64,000 bases of DNA, from assembly GCF_020085105.1 (NCBI RefSeq), contig NC_058057.1, positions 25,059,082-25,123,081 on the forward strand, in the 5' to 3' direction. Positions within the stretch are counted from its first letter, which is position 1. Every line of letters begins with the position of its first letter. Shown here piece after piece: positions 23,109 through 35,580 of the stretch. A model generated the notes under the pieces. The model was given only the letters and a program-made list of their open reading frames with translations, searched no databases and was not told where the DNA came from. The position numbers and the translations under genes are program-made. The stretch is from Siniperca chuatsi (lineage: Eukaryota > Chordata > Actinopteri > Centrarchiformes > Sinipercidae).

Positions 23109-25988
23109 TCACAGTGAGGTTTCATGGGAGAAGCTGATCGAGGGTTCCAGCTTGACTCCGTTGGTTTTCTTTTCTGAAGGGCAGTCACCAGGACACTCAG
23201 TAGGAATCTAGGAGAAAGAAAGAGAGGAAAATGTCGATGGAAATCAGCAAAACAATTCGACAAGCATTTGTTGCAGTTTAGAAGAGCCAGGGATGAATTA
23301 GACAGACATCATAATGGAGTAGCCTCCGCTTTGATGGGTGTTAAAAGGGGTGCTAATTAATGAAATGTGAACCTGATTAAACAAATGACTCCTCGCTGGG
23401 CTGTCGTTGGTATTAGCTTCTGATTTTCAAACTGGAAAATCACAGAATGTGGTTTAGAAATGTGAAATTTCTCTTACACTTCAGTAAACTCAGTTTATAA
23501 ATATATCTGACACAAACAAAATTCTTCATTTTCAATCTACAACACATGGTTTTAGTTATCAACAAGGTGTGGGAGTTCGGAGGTGTGACAAGTCATGTTA
23601 TCATTTAAACCTTCACTTATTGGCCTGGTATTCATCAGACAGGGTTGAATCAATTTGCAAGTCGACTTCCCATTTCGGTTTCCAGACTTCAAACTTGTAC
23701 TGTAGCTAAAGCTGAGCTGTATGAGGCTAGCAAAACAAAGCAACAAGTAAACCCCCACCAATGAGGAACAACTGTGCCACCCTTTTTTCACCCGTAATTA
23801 TTACACCTCCACTGGGACAGTTAAGTCTAATTTTGAAAATGTGAAGCTTTCTGGTAAAATGCATTAAAAACAAAACTGAAGGGAAAAGTGAGTTATTCAA
23901 TAATAGCATGAAATGTTTTGCTAGGACAGTGATTGATTTGCTTTGCATTAAAGTGGCTATAGTCAATATTTTTAAATTGACAACAGATCACAAGACTATT
24001 TGTATGGGAAAGGTGTTGCAGGTAGTAACCAGCCCACAGAAAATGATCACCAGACTCTCTACGGAACGTTTGAGCATCTTTTAGCTCATTGTTTTGGTTT
24101 TCCGGCCCGCAACTTTACTGTTTTGGTTCACTCTCACCGCTCTCATGGCGTCGTTTTTGGCTGCAGCAGATGTTTGTTATTAAAAAAGCTTTAAAAACCC
24201 ACTGGACACTACCTGCTCAGCACAGTTAGAGACTAGCTGGTGAACATAGTGGAGCCTTTAGCAGCTAAAGAGCCAGATATTTCCCTCAGGAGTTGGTGGA
24301 GACCAAAAGCAAGCATGAATACTGGACTTACATCCATCAGGTGACACAAACACGACTCCAAATGAATGATCATGTTGCTCTGTAACTGATGGATGTGTAA
24401 ATAAGTGACCGTTTACTAACAAGTTCACCATATCAACTTAAAAGGTTGTCAGTTTGTTTACACTGCACCCCAGTGACCACATCATCATCTCAATCTACTG
24501 CATTCTCTTTCTTTATACTGCCACCAGATGGCGCCATATGAAAGCAAAAGGGAAATGCTGACATAGTGTATATATGAGGCAGTGCTTGTGATCCCTGTCA
24601 CAGTGGAACAGTAAAAAGAAAAAGTTGGATAAAACTGTGATTTTCTCTTTTCAAGTTATTTCATTTGATTTATTTTCAGAGGCCAAATTTCACAAGGACA
24701 AAGAAGAAATACATATGAAAACATAAACGTGGGATCAAAGAGTTCTGCAGGTATATATTAATTTTCTGTCTCTTTATTCATATCGCAAACCTCAAACTTG
24801 ATTTTGTGATCTTTAGGGAAACCAAAGCTTAAGTTGGAAACCTCTGAGCTAAGGATGAAGATGAAGGAGAGGATGGGTTTGATGAATTGCCTTCTCTGAA
24901 GGGCACTTCAACAGTGACTCAGCAGGATGGTGGGAACATGGAAGAAAGGTGAATTGAAGAGTCCAGAAACAGACACAGGTTTACTGGCCTGGCTTATCTG
25001 AAGGGTGCTTTGCAGGGCATCTTCAGAATTAGAGATAATCAGCTGGTGGCGAGGTTAGATTCAAGAAGAGAAATGATTTTATAGCTTTGTCTGTTTAGAG
25101 GACAACATGTGTGCCAGAACATGAACACAAAAGAGACTTAATGTCCAAACTGACAAGGGACTCTGTTCAGGGAAAGCACAGAAAGGTTCAAGAATCTGTC
25201 TCTTCATAAGGTCACTCCATGGGACGCCAGTAGGAGAAAAAATACTGAACAAAGAGACACTCAGACTAAATGCTGTCCTCTCTAAAGGGCACTCCACAGG
25301 GACGAAGAAGGAGAAGGAAATGAGAGCGCACTGTATGGGGAAATACAGATTTTTTCAAAATACAGAAGGACCTCATTTGTTCCAATTTCCACAAAATCCA
25401 TCATCCAGAAAGTCAACAAATATACAAACATACTGAAAGCAGAGAACATCGTCAGGGATCAAACTTACTGTGTAGATAACAGCTTGCTAATTCGTGTCTG
25501 TAGCTCTGACTGAGCCACTTTCCACTTAAGTCACTTTGGCTCAAAGCATCTATATGTCATATTATGCCATCAAGTACCTCATGAATAATAATAACTTGTT
25601 CCTGGTAGGTGAGGGATCTCAAAAAATCTATTTTCAAAGAATATGATCTACTGTAAACCTTTGGGTGTGTGTTGGGTACAAGAAGGCAGACGTCACCCAC
25701 TGTGTTTTTGTGCACTTACTGCTTGCAGGTGGTTGCTGTCTGCTCCCATGTTGACGTTGTGTCTTTTCAGTTCTGACTTAATTAAGGCTGAAACATAAAA
25801 TGAGGAAACATCACGTTTCTAATATTTGGCTTGACATGCACAAATGAACACACACATATTCACACACACAGCCTACCAGTGAGCAGTATTCCCAGGAAGA
25901 TCCAGGCGCAGAGGAAGAGATTTCCAGCCAGTGGATTGTGGTCTGTGGTCAGTTTGCCCTGAATCAGAGTGAAAATGATCCCAAATAT

Positions 25989-26037
<49 letters not shown>

Positions 26038-29000
26038 AATGCATGATTAATTCATGTGAAAGTACTACATGTAGCACTTTAAGGACACTTCTGAGAAACT
26101 TTGTGATACCTGAGCAAAAGCATTGAGAAGTCCTGACGATGTTCCTTCAGACTCTGGGTATGTGATCTCCACCCCAAACTCAAAGCCCAGGGGCAGGTAA
26201 CCCGTCATGAAGAACCTGAGACACAGACATCAGACTGTTACAGGAGCAGGGAGACTAAATAAAGTCAAATAATCTGTCTATTCTGCTTAAATATATGATT
26301 GCAGCCTCCAAGGATGTAAACAAACCTGTTTATGACTAATCACTAAGGATGTTGATTAGTGCCTCCTGGTAACACCTGGGCCGGTGTTCCCAGCCTATAA
26401 AAGCGAGGTCCTGTTACTCATGCTCTCTCTCTCTCGGTCTGCTCATTCTGCTTCTCCCTCTCCTCTCCTGCAGGCACACTGCCGGGCGCGCGAGGACGGC
26501 AGCGTTACCTCAGTTTCCCTTTTGTTCTGTGATGCACTTTAAAACACCCACATCGCTCACACACACACCTTACACTACTGATTCCACCAATACTAACACT
26601 CCACGCTTTGTTATTGTTTAGTTATGTAATTAATTAATTTGCTTTTGTTAAATAAATTACTTTGGTTAAACTGTTGAAATGGTGAGTCTCCCACATTTGT
26701 CACGGCTCAAGAGCCACGTTGTGAAGGAATATTACACCAATACTTTATGTCACAAGTTTAGAAACTGATTTTGCAATTCAGCAATCATTCGGTTTATTTT
26801 CTGCAGATACAAATTGCACTATACAAGCGCACAAGGGTTTTACCATAAGAATATACTGGTTCTGTAGGCATATTCATGTGAAGGTCAGTGCTGTTAATTG
26901 GACATAAAGTGTGAAGGAGGGAACAAGTTATGCAGACTGTGCAGAGTCATTTGTCTTTATGAGCCCTCTGACATAACTGGAGATTGTTTGCAAGGTAACG
27001 TGTAACGTGTCGGATAACATGATACTGTGCAGCCTGGAAACATAAAGTAGCTATTTAAAGTGCATACAACGTGAACACATCACAATGACGTGTGTTAGAT
27101 CCTGTTTCACACCACTGCTTTAGGGCTGCATTGGCAAAAATCAAGGTGGTTCAGCTGTCAAATATTGCAATTGCAATATGAAGTGCTACAGTACCATCAA
27201 TGTTTTTCTGTGCTTGAAAAGCATTACTTACTCTGTATTTACTTTGATAAATAAAAACCTGCATATGGTATATCAATCCAAACTTTTCGAATCTGAAATA
27301 TATATTATATATATATATATGATATAAATATATAATATAATCATGTAAAAAAAATGCTACAAAACTTAGATATATATTGTATTACAAATACAGTACACTA
27401 TGTAAATGTAACGTAACTAGGTGTATAATTTTGTGAACCAGGCCCATCGTACCCCAGGACTCCAGCAGTGAAGAAGACCAGGTAGATGTTGTTGAGGTTC
27501 AGAGTGAAGGTGAAGACCACCATGCCCAGAAACGACAGGCTGTACACGATCAGAGTCGTCATCCTGTAAAACAGTAGCACAAACACGCCAGAGGCAGAGA
27601 CACTCACTTATTTGATCGCTTTTAATGACAGCCTTTCAGTCATCGATCAGAGTTAACATTTGTTACTTCTGTAATCACCATCTGCATGTCAAACTCTGAT
27701 TCTCCCCATCCTGATTCATTTTCCTCCCTCTTGTCTCCCACGCACAGACACATGAGCTAGACCAGATGAAAACAAATGGCTGAAGTAGATTTTTTATGGA
27801 TGAAAAACCCCCATTCCTTTGATTTTACTAACAAAAACTATGGAGACACAGTAAACTTGAGCACTGCTTAGAGAACTACAACCTGATCTGGCACAACCGG
27901 ACAGGTTTGGGTGGGTCAGGATTCAATTTCTCTACTCCCTCCAACTTGATTGTCTCAGGTTTGTTTTTACTGCATCTTCCCTCCCAGCAGGAGGATCTGT
28001 TTTGTTCACTTCTGATATTACACATTATGGTCCAAAGTATGTGGACACGCCTGTCTGGGTCTGTTATTCAAAGGTTGGGCTTCTTAGTTCCAATTAAGCG
28101 AAATCTTAATGGTACTTCAAACAATGACATATTTTTCCAACTTGTCAGGAGTTGGGCAGAGGCAACAGTTTGCGGAAGACCCTTTCCTTTTTCACAATGG
28201 CAATGTCCCTGTGCATAAAGCCAGGTCCATAAAGAAATGTTTTTCCCAGTTTGGTGTGGAAGAACTTGACTGGCCGGCACAGAGCCGTCAACCCCATCAA
28301 CCACCTTTAGGATGAACTGCGACGCCGACTGTGAGCCAGACCTTATCGTCCAACTTTTGGCCTTGTAATAACTGAGCCTGATTTTTAGGGCCCGTAACTC
28401 TTTCCCCTGACTGTTCGTAGAAGACATTACAGCATTCTGGAGATGTGTAATAGTAAAGTTATATTTAATGACTCCTGCTGTTATTATTCAGCAGTGTCTT
28501 TGTATCTCAATGCATTGCATTTCATTGTTGGGCAGGATGTTGATTAGTGCCTGCGAGGTCCTGTTACTCATGCTCTCTCTCTCTCTCTCGGTCTGCTCGT
28601 TCTGCTTCTCCGTCTTCTCTCCTGCAGGCACACTGCCGGGCGCGTGAGGACGGCAGCGTTACCTCAGTTTCCCTTTTGTTGTTTCATGCACTTCCACTGA
28701 TACTCACACCCCATGCCTTGTTAGTGTTCAGTTATGTGTTTAATTAATTAGCTTTTGTTAAATAAATTACTTTGGTTAAACCATTGAAATGGTGAGTCTC
28801 CTACATTTGTCATGGCCCAGGTTGTGACACTGCGCACAAGAAAAATTAAAAACTAAATTACAAAAAAATCTACGTATGTCATCCTTTAATAACATAATGT
28901 TTTGTAAATTCAGTAAGAACATGTGGGACAAGCGTGTTGCCTACTTGTATGTCTTTGTGTGGTCCAGCCACAGGCCGCAGAGGATGGAGCCGACCATTCC

Positions 29001-32000
29001 AGCAACAACCAGAGTCAAACCAATTCTCCCAGCATTCAACTCCTGTTTCTGAGGAGAGGAGAGGAGGAGAGGTTAATATAGCCTCAATAGAAACAAACAG
29101 CTGATTAAAAAGGCTTTTGTGCTCCTTTAAACTCATCACCTCCAAGCAGATACACAAAAGTTCCCCTTACAGGTGGACTATAAGCCTGCCACATGTTCTG
29201 TAAGTGCGTATATGTGGGTGAGGGTTGTTAGCTGGACAGAGTCAGGGATTTACAGTGCTTCTGGTGAGGGAGAGCTGTTGAGTCATCTGACAGTTCAGCT
29301 GAGAGTTTTATAAGTTCATGCAAGGCTGAATATCTCTCAGTTTGTGTGTGTGTGTGTGTGTGTGTGACAGAGAGAGTGTGTTGCTAAGTAAAGCAGAAAC
29401 TGAATGAGCGTCAGCCTTTCTGTGTATGTGTCTGTCTGTCTGAGTGAGTGGGTGAGTGAGTGAGAGAGAGTGTGTTTTAGAGTGAATGAATCAGTCTTTC
29501 TCTCCAGTTTTGTGGATGTGCGTGTGTGTGCGTATGCACTGACAGCGTTATGGTGGGTAGCAGGCATGCGTGAAAACAGCTAATGAACTCACACAATAAG
29601 CTCATGTCTCATCAAAGCCATCAGAACTTTCTTTGTTCTTTTCGCTCTCTCTCAATACCTCTTTCTCTCCATCTTTCTTTCCATCCACCTATTTTTATGT
29701 AAATTTTAAACATGAATGGGAACACCACAATTGTAAAAAAACCCAGGTAAATGGAAATGTTTTAAGCATGGCTGAGGTGAAAAAGTTGGTCTAGTGATTA
29801 AGAGAAGATCTGCAGTAAGTGACATAGATTGTTCCATTATTATGTTGTTTGACCTGCTTGTATATTGTTCTTTAAGCCATAACCTTAAAAACATGACAAT
29901 AGGTGAGAACCAACACAAAGATCAACAGTAAACTGAGAGCTTTGCTTTGTGACTCAGTTTGCTCTTCAGCACAGGAGACAATTGCTACAATACTGTAGCT
30001 GATACATCTGACCCTCAGGAAAAGGGATCCTTTTGTCACTCACTGAAAGACGAGACAACCCACATATGAACACTGTCTTCGACCAACACACCATGATTTG
30101 TTAGTCAAAAGACAGGAAACGACACAGTTAGGGATAGGCGGCAAAAGTAACCACCAAATCCCATGAGAACACAAGTTTTCGCTTTTGACTGTAACAAAAC
30201 AGAATTGAACATCTATCAATCAACATTTTGTTTATGTTGAAATTGTGTGAACAAGACAAAAAACTAAAGCTAAATCTACATGTGTATAGTTAGCATGTTA
30301 CATGGTAACATGTATCTTGTAACTGCATGTTAATTTGTTAACATATGAATATAAGCAGGGTAACTAATATAGCAGGTATGTTATGTACATTTAGCATGTT
30401 AGCATGCTATGTTAGCATTAATCTCTAAATTACAGCTGCAGGCTCACAGGAGTTCTGTCGTTAGTTTTTTAAAGTATCCTGTCATTAACTTAGGTATTGT
30501 GTGGAAAATTTAAGCTGCTGGTGGCGCTAGAGGGAAAGTCAGGGGACCACCAGAGTCATGAGGATTCACCCTCTGCAGACCATGAATATCTGGACCAAAT
30601 TTCATTGTAATCCATTGAGTAGTTGTCAAGATATTCACTCTGGACCAAAGTTTTGGACTGACAAAAGTGACCGACTACCATCATCATCCCTACAGCTGGG
30701 GCTATAAACCAAATATGAAGACAGTGAGAATTGGTTAAAAACTCCAGAATAAGCTAGTAAGTGGGCCTTAAATTAACAGGGGGTTTTGGTCAAATATTTG
30801 AAATAATCTACAGGCACTAAAACGATCAGGAGACCAGAATCCTTAACTTTATCTCTCAACTATCAATAGCAACTGGTTCAGACTCAGTGATAATGTCCCA
30901 ATCATGGATATAAATAACATGCTAGTTGTAATGAGTGTCCTCTCTTAAAACCCAGGTAAAAAAGACAGGAGTGTTTTCATTCACTCAGAGCTGTTTGTGT
31001 TTTACCTCATAGCAGGCCAAGATCATCTGGTTGAGAAGTGTTGAGACTGAGTAGAAGGAACCAGTCATTATACCTACAGACAGACAGAAACAAAGTGGAA
31101 GGGGAGAGTGCAGTTAGTTTTATAGTAGTTCTGTCTTGTATACTAAGTGAGTCCATTAAGCTTAGAATTGAATTTGTCCATGATGAATATGTCTGGGTTT
31201 GGTTTTGATGTTTTCAAATCTAATTCTAAAGGCAAAAACAACCACGGGCAACAAACACACACGCCCAAAACTGACAGTAGAATAAGAACGCTGCAGTGAA
31301 AAGATGACGTTTACTATAGAAATTATGTTTCTAAAGGTCATTGTCACTGTGTCATTATGACACATGCATTAATGTTATTAGAGAGTACATTTGTTGGCAT
31401 ACAATTAGCTCTGTCTATCCAACTGTGTGTCTAGCTGCCGTGAATGGCTGTGAGTGTGTGTGCATCTCTGATTGGCTGTTGCCGAGTTAGATTCATTATG
31501 CACGCAGGTCAAATGTGTATGACATTAAATACGGCCTCATCCTCTTCTTTAAGTCGGCCTGTCAAATGCAGAAGAAAAGTGTCCGGCTGAATGAGGACAG
31601 AAAGGTAAAAAGTGTGACAGATCATTTATGCAAGCTGAGTTGTGAAGTGTGTGCGTGTCGTGCTGTCACACATGGAGGAGTCATGTGAAACGACATGTGC
31701 CATGAGATGGTCACGCCAGAAACACGAGAGTGCAGAGAAGCACTTTCAGCCTCCTTCAGTTTCTGTTCTTAAAGTGGCCCTAATGATGTCTCTCCAGGGG
31801 AAATGCTCAGTTTCAGGATTGTTATCAGAAATCAGAAATACTTTATTGATCAGAATAAAGTTATGAGAGGATTATGGGTGTTTTTTAAGTTTTAAGAGTC
31901 TGAAGGTTGAAGGATTAGGTTAAAAACTCACAACCTAAAACGTGGGTGCTGCCCTGTATGTATAAACAAGCGATGGCTTCCAAGAATGCAATATAGCAGG

Positions 32001-33971
32001 AAAAAAATCAGTAACACACATATATATATATATATTGTTCATTTTTCCAAAAATAGCAGTGCTAATGTAAATCTAGTGGTAGTTGCAGTATTAATGAAAG
32101 TAGCAGTAGTTGTACTAATGGACACAGTACAAATACTAAAGGCAGAGCTGAAGTAATATTAGTAGTAGTAGTAGCAGAAGGGATAACAGTAGTATTAGTG
32201 GTAGTAGCAGCAGTAATAGTTGTGGTAGCAGAAATCGTACAAGTAGAAGTAGAAGTGGTAATGTATGCCTAAGTGAAAGCAGTGATGATAATAATAATCT
32301 AAGTAGATGTAGTAGTTAGCCAGGGAACCAGACAAATCTGCCGAGCTCTTGTTTCATTCGCGCTGGAAGATATCATAATCACATCCGTTTATCTAATATC
32401 AGTACAGTGTAGCTGTAATTTGAGTTAAAGTTTGTGACCGGGCTGCCATTTTTTTTTCCTGCTTGAAAACAGACCAAGGACCACCCCAACTTGCATGTGT
32501 CGCTCAGCACATTCTTTTGCTCTGATTGGTTGTAGGTCTAACCAATTGCAGAGGCATTTTGGTCTGCACCCGTTGATAACGCCCCTTGGAAATCAAAAAT
32601 GAACTGAGAGGTTCCAGACTTATATGTATTTGTGAATTACTCTGGCGATGCCAGGCTACGTAGCAGTAGTAGGAATTATAATAGTATTAGTCATGAACAT
32701 ACTGGTAATAGTAGTAGTGATAGTAGTACTAGTAAGTGGTGATAGTAGGAGTAGTAGTAGCAGCATTAGTAGTAAGGCTATAGAAGTAGTAGTGAATTAA
32801 GTGATAGTAGTAGAAGTAATAGTAGTAGCAGCAGTAGTAATAGTAGTATAGTAGTAGTAGTAGTAGTAGTTGTGGTCCCTACTACTTGACCTTATCTCAC
32901 TTCCAGGAGCTTTCCAACAGAAGAACTGTCAGGGCTCATTAACTGCTGATCTGTGACCTCCTGACTAAGTTCTGATGATAATCCAGGAGTTGAGGCTTCT
33001 TGTAGTCATTGAAAGTTCCTCTCTGGATCTGAGAGTCCACAAAATTAAAGGAAAACATTCAAATGTTCCCATTGATCTGGTGGTGTTTCACACTTACCGT
33101 AGCTGATGAGCAGGAGGACGAATGCTTTATTCTTTATCAGGTTGAAGATGGACTGTTTGTAGGAGTAATCTTCAGGAGGAGAGTCTGGTAGGACGGCCTG
33201 GGCATGACTGGGAGGGAGGAGAGGGCGGTCCTTTATGACTGTGGAACACACAGAAACAGCCAATTTTGGGTTAGCTCGGTAGAGTCATTGCTGTATTTTA
33301 TTGCCTAACTGGACTGTTTTGAACTCTTTTAGACTGTTTATGCCCAAAGATATATATGGTTTAATGTAAGATTTGCATTACTGATGACCAGTTTCAAAAA
33401 CATACCAAATGTTTTTTTGACGTGTTTGTAGACCTTTCAGACAACCGTTGGTTTCTATTCACTTAACTACCGTATGAAAATCAAAAGACACAAAATTTGC
33501 TTGAAATGGATAATTCAATAAACATCATGTCTACTTTTAATATAGTCAAAGTTACGTAATCGCTGTGTGATAAAGTAATTAGGGGTTCAGTGATTCCACA
33601 TTTCTCCTGAAACTCCTTGCGTTGAACTGAGATAGTTTCTTTGACACAGTTTCAACAGTATATGTTTACACACTGTTTCATGGCTGGTTTAAAGCCAGAG
33701 TTTGATAGGCCAGGTCTAAATTGAGAATGCATGATTATTTCATCCTCTCCACGCACCACTAACCCCACCCTTTTCCTCTCCAGAACATGATATATAGTTA
33801 AAATGCATAAAACCCCAAACCTTAACCATAGGTCTTTCCTTAACCCAAACCTAATCCTATTCTAATCTTAATCCTAAACTGGTCACTTACAGATGTAAGG
33901 AGCAGCAAAATGTCCCCAATACGGAGGATTTCTGGAATATTTACATCCTTGTGAGGACATCTGGTCCACAG

Positions 33972-34015
<44 letters not shown>

Positions 34016-34342
34016 CTGTGTTCTAATGTGCAGAGGTATGCCTGTGGTCACTTCACATGATTTTGAGGTAACTAAACCACATATCCCCAGCGGCTATGTA
34101 TGTATGTATGCTACTTCCCATGAGGCAAGGCAGCGTGCATGTGTGTGTGTTGTGTGTGTTTGTGGTGTATACCTATAACTGTGAGGATGAAGAGGGCCGT
34201 GGAGACAGCAGCAGTGCCGTAGAACATGATACTGATGTTGTGACCCGTCCGATTAACGTCGTCGGGTGTGTTGGGAACCAAAACTGGAGGCAACAGGAAG
34301 CCTATGGCTGTTCCCAACTAGGGATGAGAGACATAGAGACAG

Positions 34343-34374
<32 letters not shown>

Positions 34375-35580
34375 AGAGAGAGAAATATTGTTTATTAACA
34401 CTACTATTGCTGTTATACTGTTTTATCATATTACACATTTAAACTGTTTGGTGAAGACATCCTTGTGTATTACTCAGTTATGTAACATTTTTTATTGCTA
34501 TGTTCTATTCTATTGTGTTGAAAGTATATTTTATTTCATTATTTTCTTCTGAATTCTGTTCTGTTCAGTCATAATCTATTGCAGGTCTATTGTAGGCTAC
34601 GTATTTGCAGTCAGAGTATTGTCTAGTATCCTTTCTATTAAAGTTTTTTCCTCTTCATTTATCTTCTCCTCTAATTCCATGTAGTAGCCTAAACATTCTA
34701 GTCTATTCTCTTTTATTAAATTATATTCCATCAGCTACATCTCTCTGCTATTCTACTTTATTCTACTGGCTCCATTTCTCCTCAACTCTACCATGTCTCT
34801 ACTCTCTTTTCTAACCTAAAAACATCCTGTAAAATATAGCCTTATCAATAATCTGCGGCACGCGCACACACTGACCTGGTTCCCGAGCACGGCCGTGGCG
34901 CACGCGGTAGAAACCTCCCGGGGTCCGAACCACACCGAGGCGATGCGGGACGGCAGGCCGAGGATGAACACCTGCGCCACGGAGCAGATGACCTGCGCGG
35001 TGACGGTGACTCCGAACAGCTCGGGGCTCACGCTGGCGCACTTGAGCCAGGCGCCGGCGCAGTTGAGGCCGGCGCCCAGCAGGGCCGTCAGCCGCAGACC
35101 CTTCCGGTCCAGCAGCCAAGTGGCCGGGAAGATGAGCGGCACGTAGACGACCATGTAAACTATGGAGAGCCAGTCCACCTTGTCGTTAGTCACCCCGTAG
35201 TACTGGGTGAACACGTTGGTGATGATGCTGTACTGGATCCACTGGAAGGCGTTCACCAAGGAGGAGAGGCTGAAAACCGTCAGCACGGCGAACCGGCGCC
35301 GGTACAGTCTCGTCTCTAACTTCGTCCCTTCCTTCTCCTCCGCCTCTCCTCCGTTGGGCAGCATCGCCTCTCTTTCATCCGGCGGCACCTCCTTCTCCTG
35401 CTCCAGCGCCCGCTCGGTGTCTGTCTCCCCAGTCCCGCACGTCGGCGCCGCTCCGTAGGTCGAACCCGCGCATCGCTCCGCTGCACCCTCCAGCTCGGAA
35501 GTCTTCCTGCCGATCGTGATGTCGTCAGGTGCGCCAGTATCCGCGCGCAGATGCTCCTGCACGAGCTCGCCGGCAACCAT
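23109..35580 (-). CDS. flvcr1: FLVCR heme/choline transporter 1
   Basis: MFS transporter (SLC49 family) of the plasma membrane, described as a heme exporter and more recently as a choline/ethanolamine transporter. Exons on the minus strand: 34876-35580, 34173-34317, 33098-33238, 31006-31073, 28945-29048, 27453-27563, 26110-26215, 25877-25988, 25720-25787, 23109-23207. All junctions are GT-AG and in phase, giving 552 aa, close to the roughly 555 aa I recall for human FLVCR1. The N-terminus (1-92) is acidic and cytosolic. The first span contains [11 protein letters not shown] (about 109-119), whose Trp lies in the substrate site of human FLVCR1. Then follow [42 protein letters not shown] and GYLPLGFEF with [11 protein letters not shown]. 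Similarity is closer to FLVCR1 than FLVCR2, for example [13 protein letters not shown]. Exon 1 is GC-rich and holds the ATG at 35580. The last exon encodes only the short tail [15 protein letters not shown] onward; its assignment rests on phase, a good acceptor and tail similarity. Confidence 0.94.
23950..24550. repeat. Probable MITE-like repeat in flvcr1 intron 9
   Basis: A non-coding block of about 600 bases that resembles a common teleost repeat. It runs from 'aaagtggctatagtcaat' to 'ccaccagatggcgcca' and its only open frames are short. No clear terminal repeats were confirmed, so the limits are approximate. Confidence 0.35.
24845..25320 (-). repeat. Degenerate repeats resembling the last flvcr1 exon
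   Basis: On the minus strand at least three blocks resemble the start of flvcr1 exon 10: near 25265-25310 (VPVECPLE in one frame), 25195-25235 and 24890-24945. Shared words include 'gtgccctt' followed by 'agagaaggc'-like sequence. None has a good splice acceptor at the expected place. Either decayed exon duplicates or a repeat from which exon 10 arose would explain this. Confidence 0.4.
25992..26033. repeat. (CA)n microsatellite next to the flvcr1 exon 8 acceptor
   Basis: CA run starting three bases upstream of the exon 8 boundary (25988). On the minus strand it forms a (TG)n tract in place of the usual pyrimidine tract. Confidence 0.95.
26345..26735 (+). repeat. LTR-like interspersed repeat in flvcr1 intron 6 (second copy at 28536-28829)
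   Basis: This and the segment at 28536-28829 (intron 5) share long blocks, among them 'gatgttgattagtgcct', 'ctgcaggcacactgccggg', 'acggcagcgttacctcag' and 'aataaattactttggttaaa'. The copy here has a TATAAAA (26396-26402) ahead of the shared block and an AATAAA at 26651-26656, the order of promoter and poly(A) signal found in an LTR. The second copy has lost the TATA segment. No retroviral coding sequence is nearby; solo LTRs are the likely reading. Confidence 0.5.
28020..28390 (+). mobile_element. Tc1-like transposon remnant in flvcr1 intron 5
   Basis: Decayed C-terminal piece of a Tc1/mariner transposase: one frame gives [17 protein letters not shown] and then another gives a WDEL-like stretch, matching the family signature DWPAQSPDLNPIEHLWDEL. 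The left end, 'tatggtccaaagtatgtgg', resembles the terminal sequence seen near 61005-61030 in inverted form. Frames are broken. Confidence 0.65.
28536..28829 (+). repeat. LTR-like interspersed repeat, second copy, in flvcr1 intron 5
   Basis: Shorter relative of 26345-26735. It starts with the same words but lacks the segment holding the TATA box, then stays similar through a CT-rich run and the AATAAA-containing 3' part. Confidence 0.5.
29343..29366. repeat. (TG)n microsatellite in flvcr1 intron 4
   Basis: Pure TG dinucleotide run, followed by TG/AG-rich degenerate sequence to about 29540. Confidence 0.95.
30440..30690 (+). repeat. Dispersed teleost repeat in flvcr1 intron 4
   Basis: Shares 'gtggcgctagag', 'aaagtcaggggaccacca', 'ttcaccctctg' and 'aaatttcattgtaatcc' with the blocks at 725-1015 and 9030-9300. 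Non-coding. Confidence 0.55.
32150..32880. repeat. Degenerate AGT trinucleotide repeats in flvcr1 intron 3
   Basis: Two patches (32150-32290 and 32660-32875) rich in 'agtagtagt' and its variants, separated by about 350 bases of ordinary sequence. Confidence 0.85.
33775..34009 (-). repeat. (CA)n-linked telomere-like dispersed repeat in flvcr1 intron 2
   Basis: A degenerate run of 'taacccaaacctaatcct' type is followed by 'ccttgtgaggacatctggtc' and a (CA)n tract at 33975-34009. The same parts recur in the opposite orientation at 43690-43890 and 54608-54800, so this is a repeat family and not telomeric DNA. Confidence 0.65.
34343..34382. repeat. (CA)n(GA)n microsatellite in flvcr1 intron 1
   Basis: CA run followed directly by a GA run, 26 bases upstream (minus strand) of flvcr1 exon 2. 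Confidence 0.95.

Noticed and set aside
25079-25297. Alternative last exon of flvcr1 encoding [12 protein letters not shown]
   Set aside because: The reading resembles the tail, but there is no AG acceptor in phase before it, while 23207 has one and gives a proper ending.
28068-28427. 119-codon minus-strand frame
   Set aside because: It is antisense to the Tc1-like transposase relic.
32150-32880. Possible CRISPR-like or regulatory array of short repeats
   Set aside because: It is a degenerate trinucleotide repeat in an intron of a eukaryotic gene.
33780-33900. Interstitial telomere sequence
   Set aside because: The 'taaccc'-like words are irregular and belong to a dispersed repeat family also seen at 43.7 and 54.7 kb.
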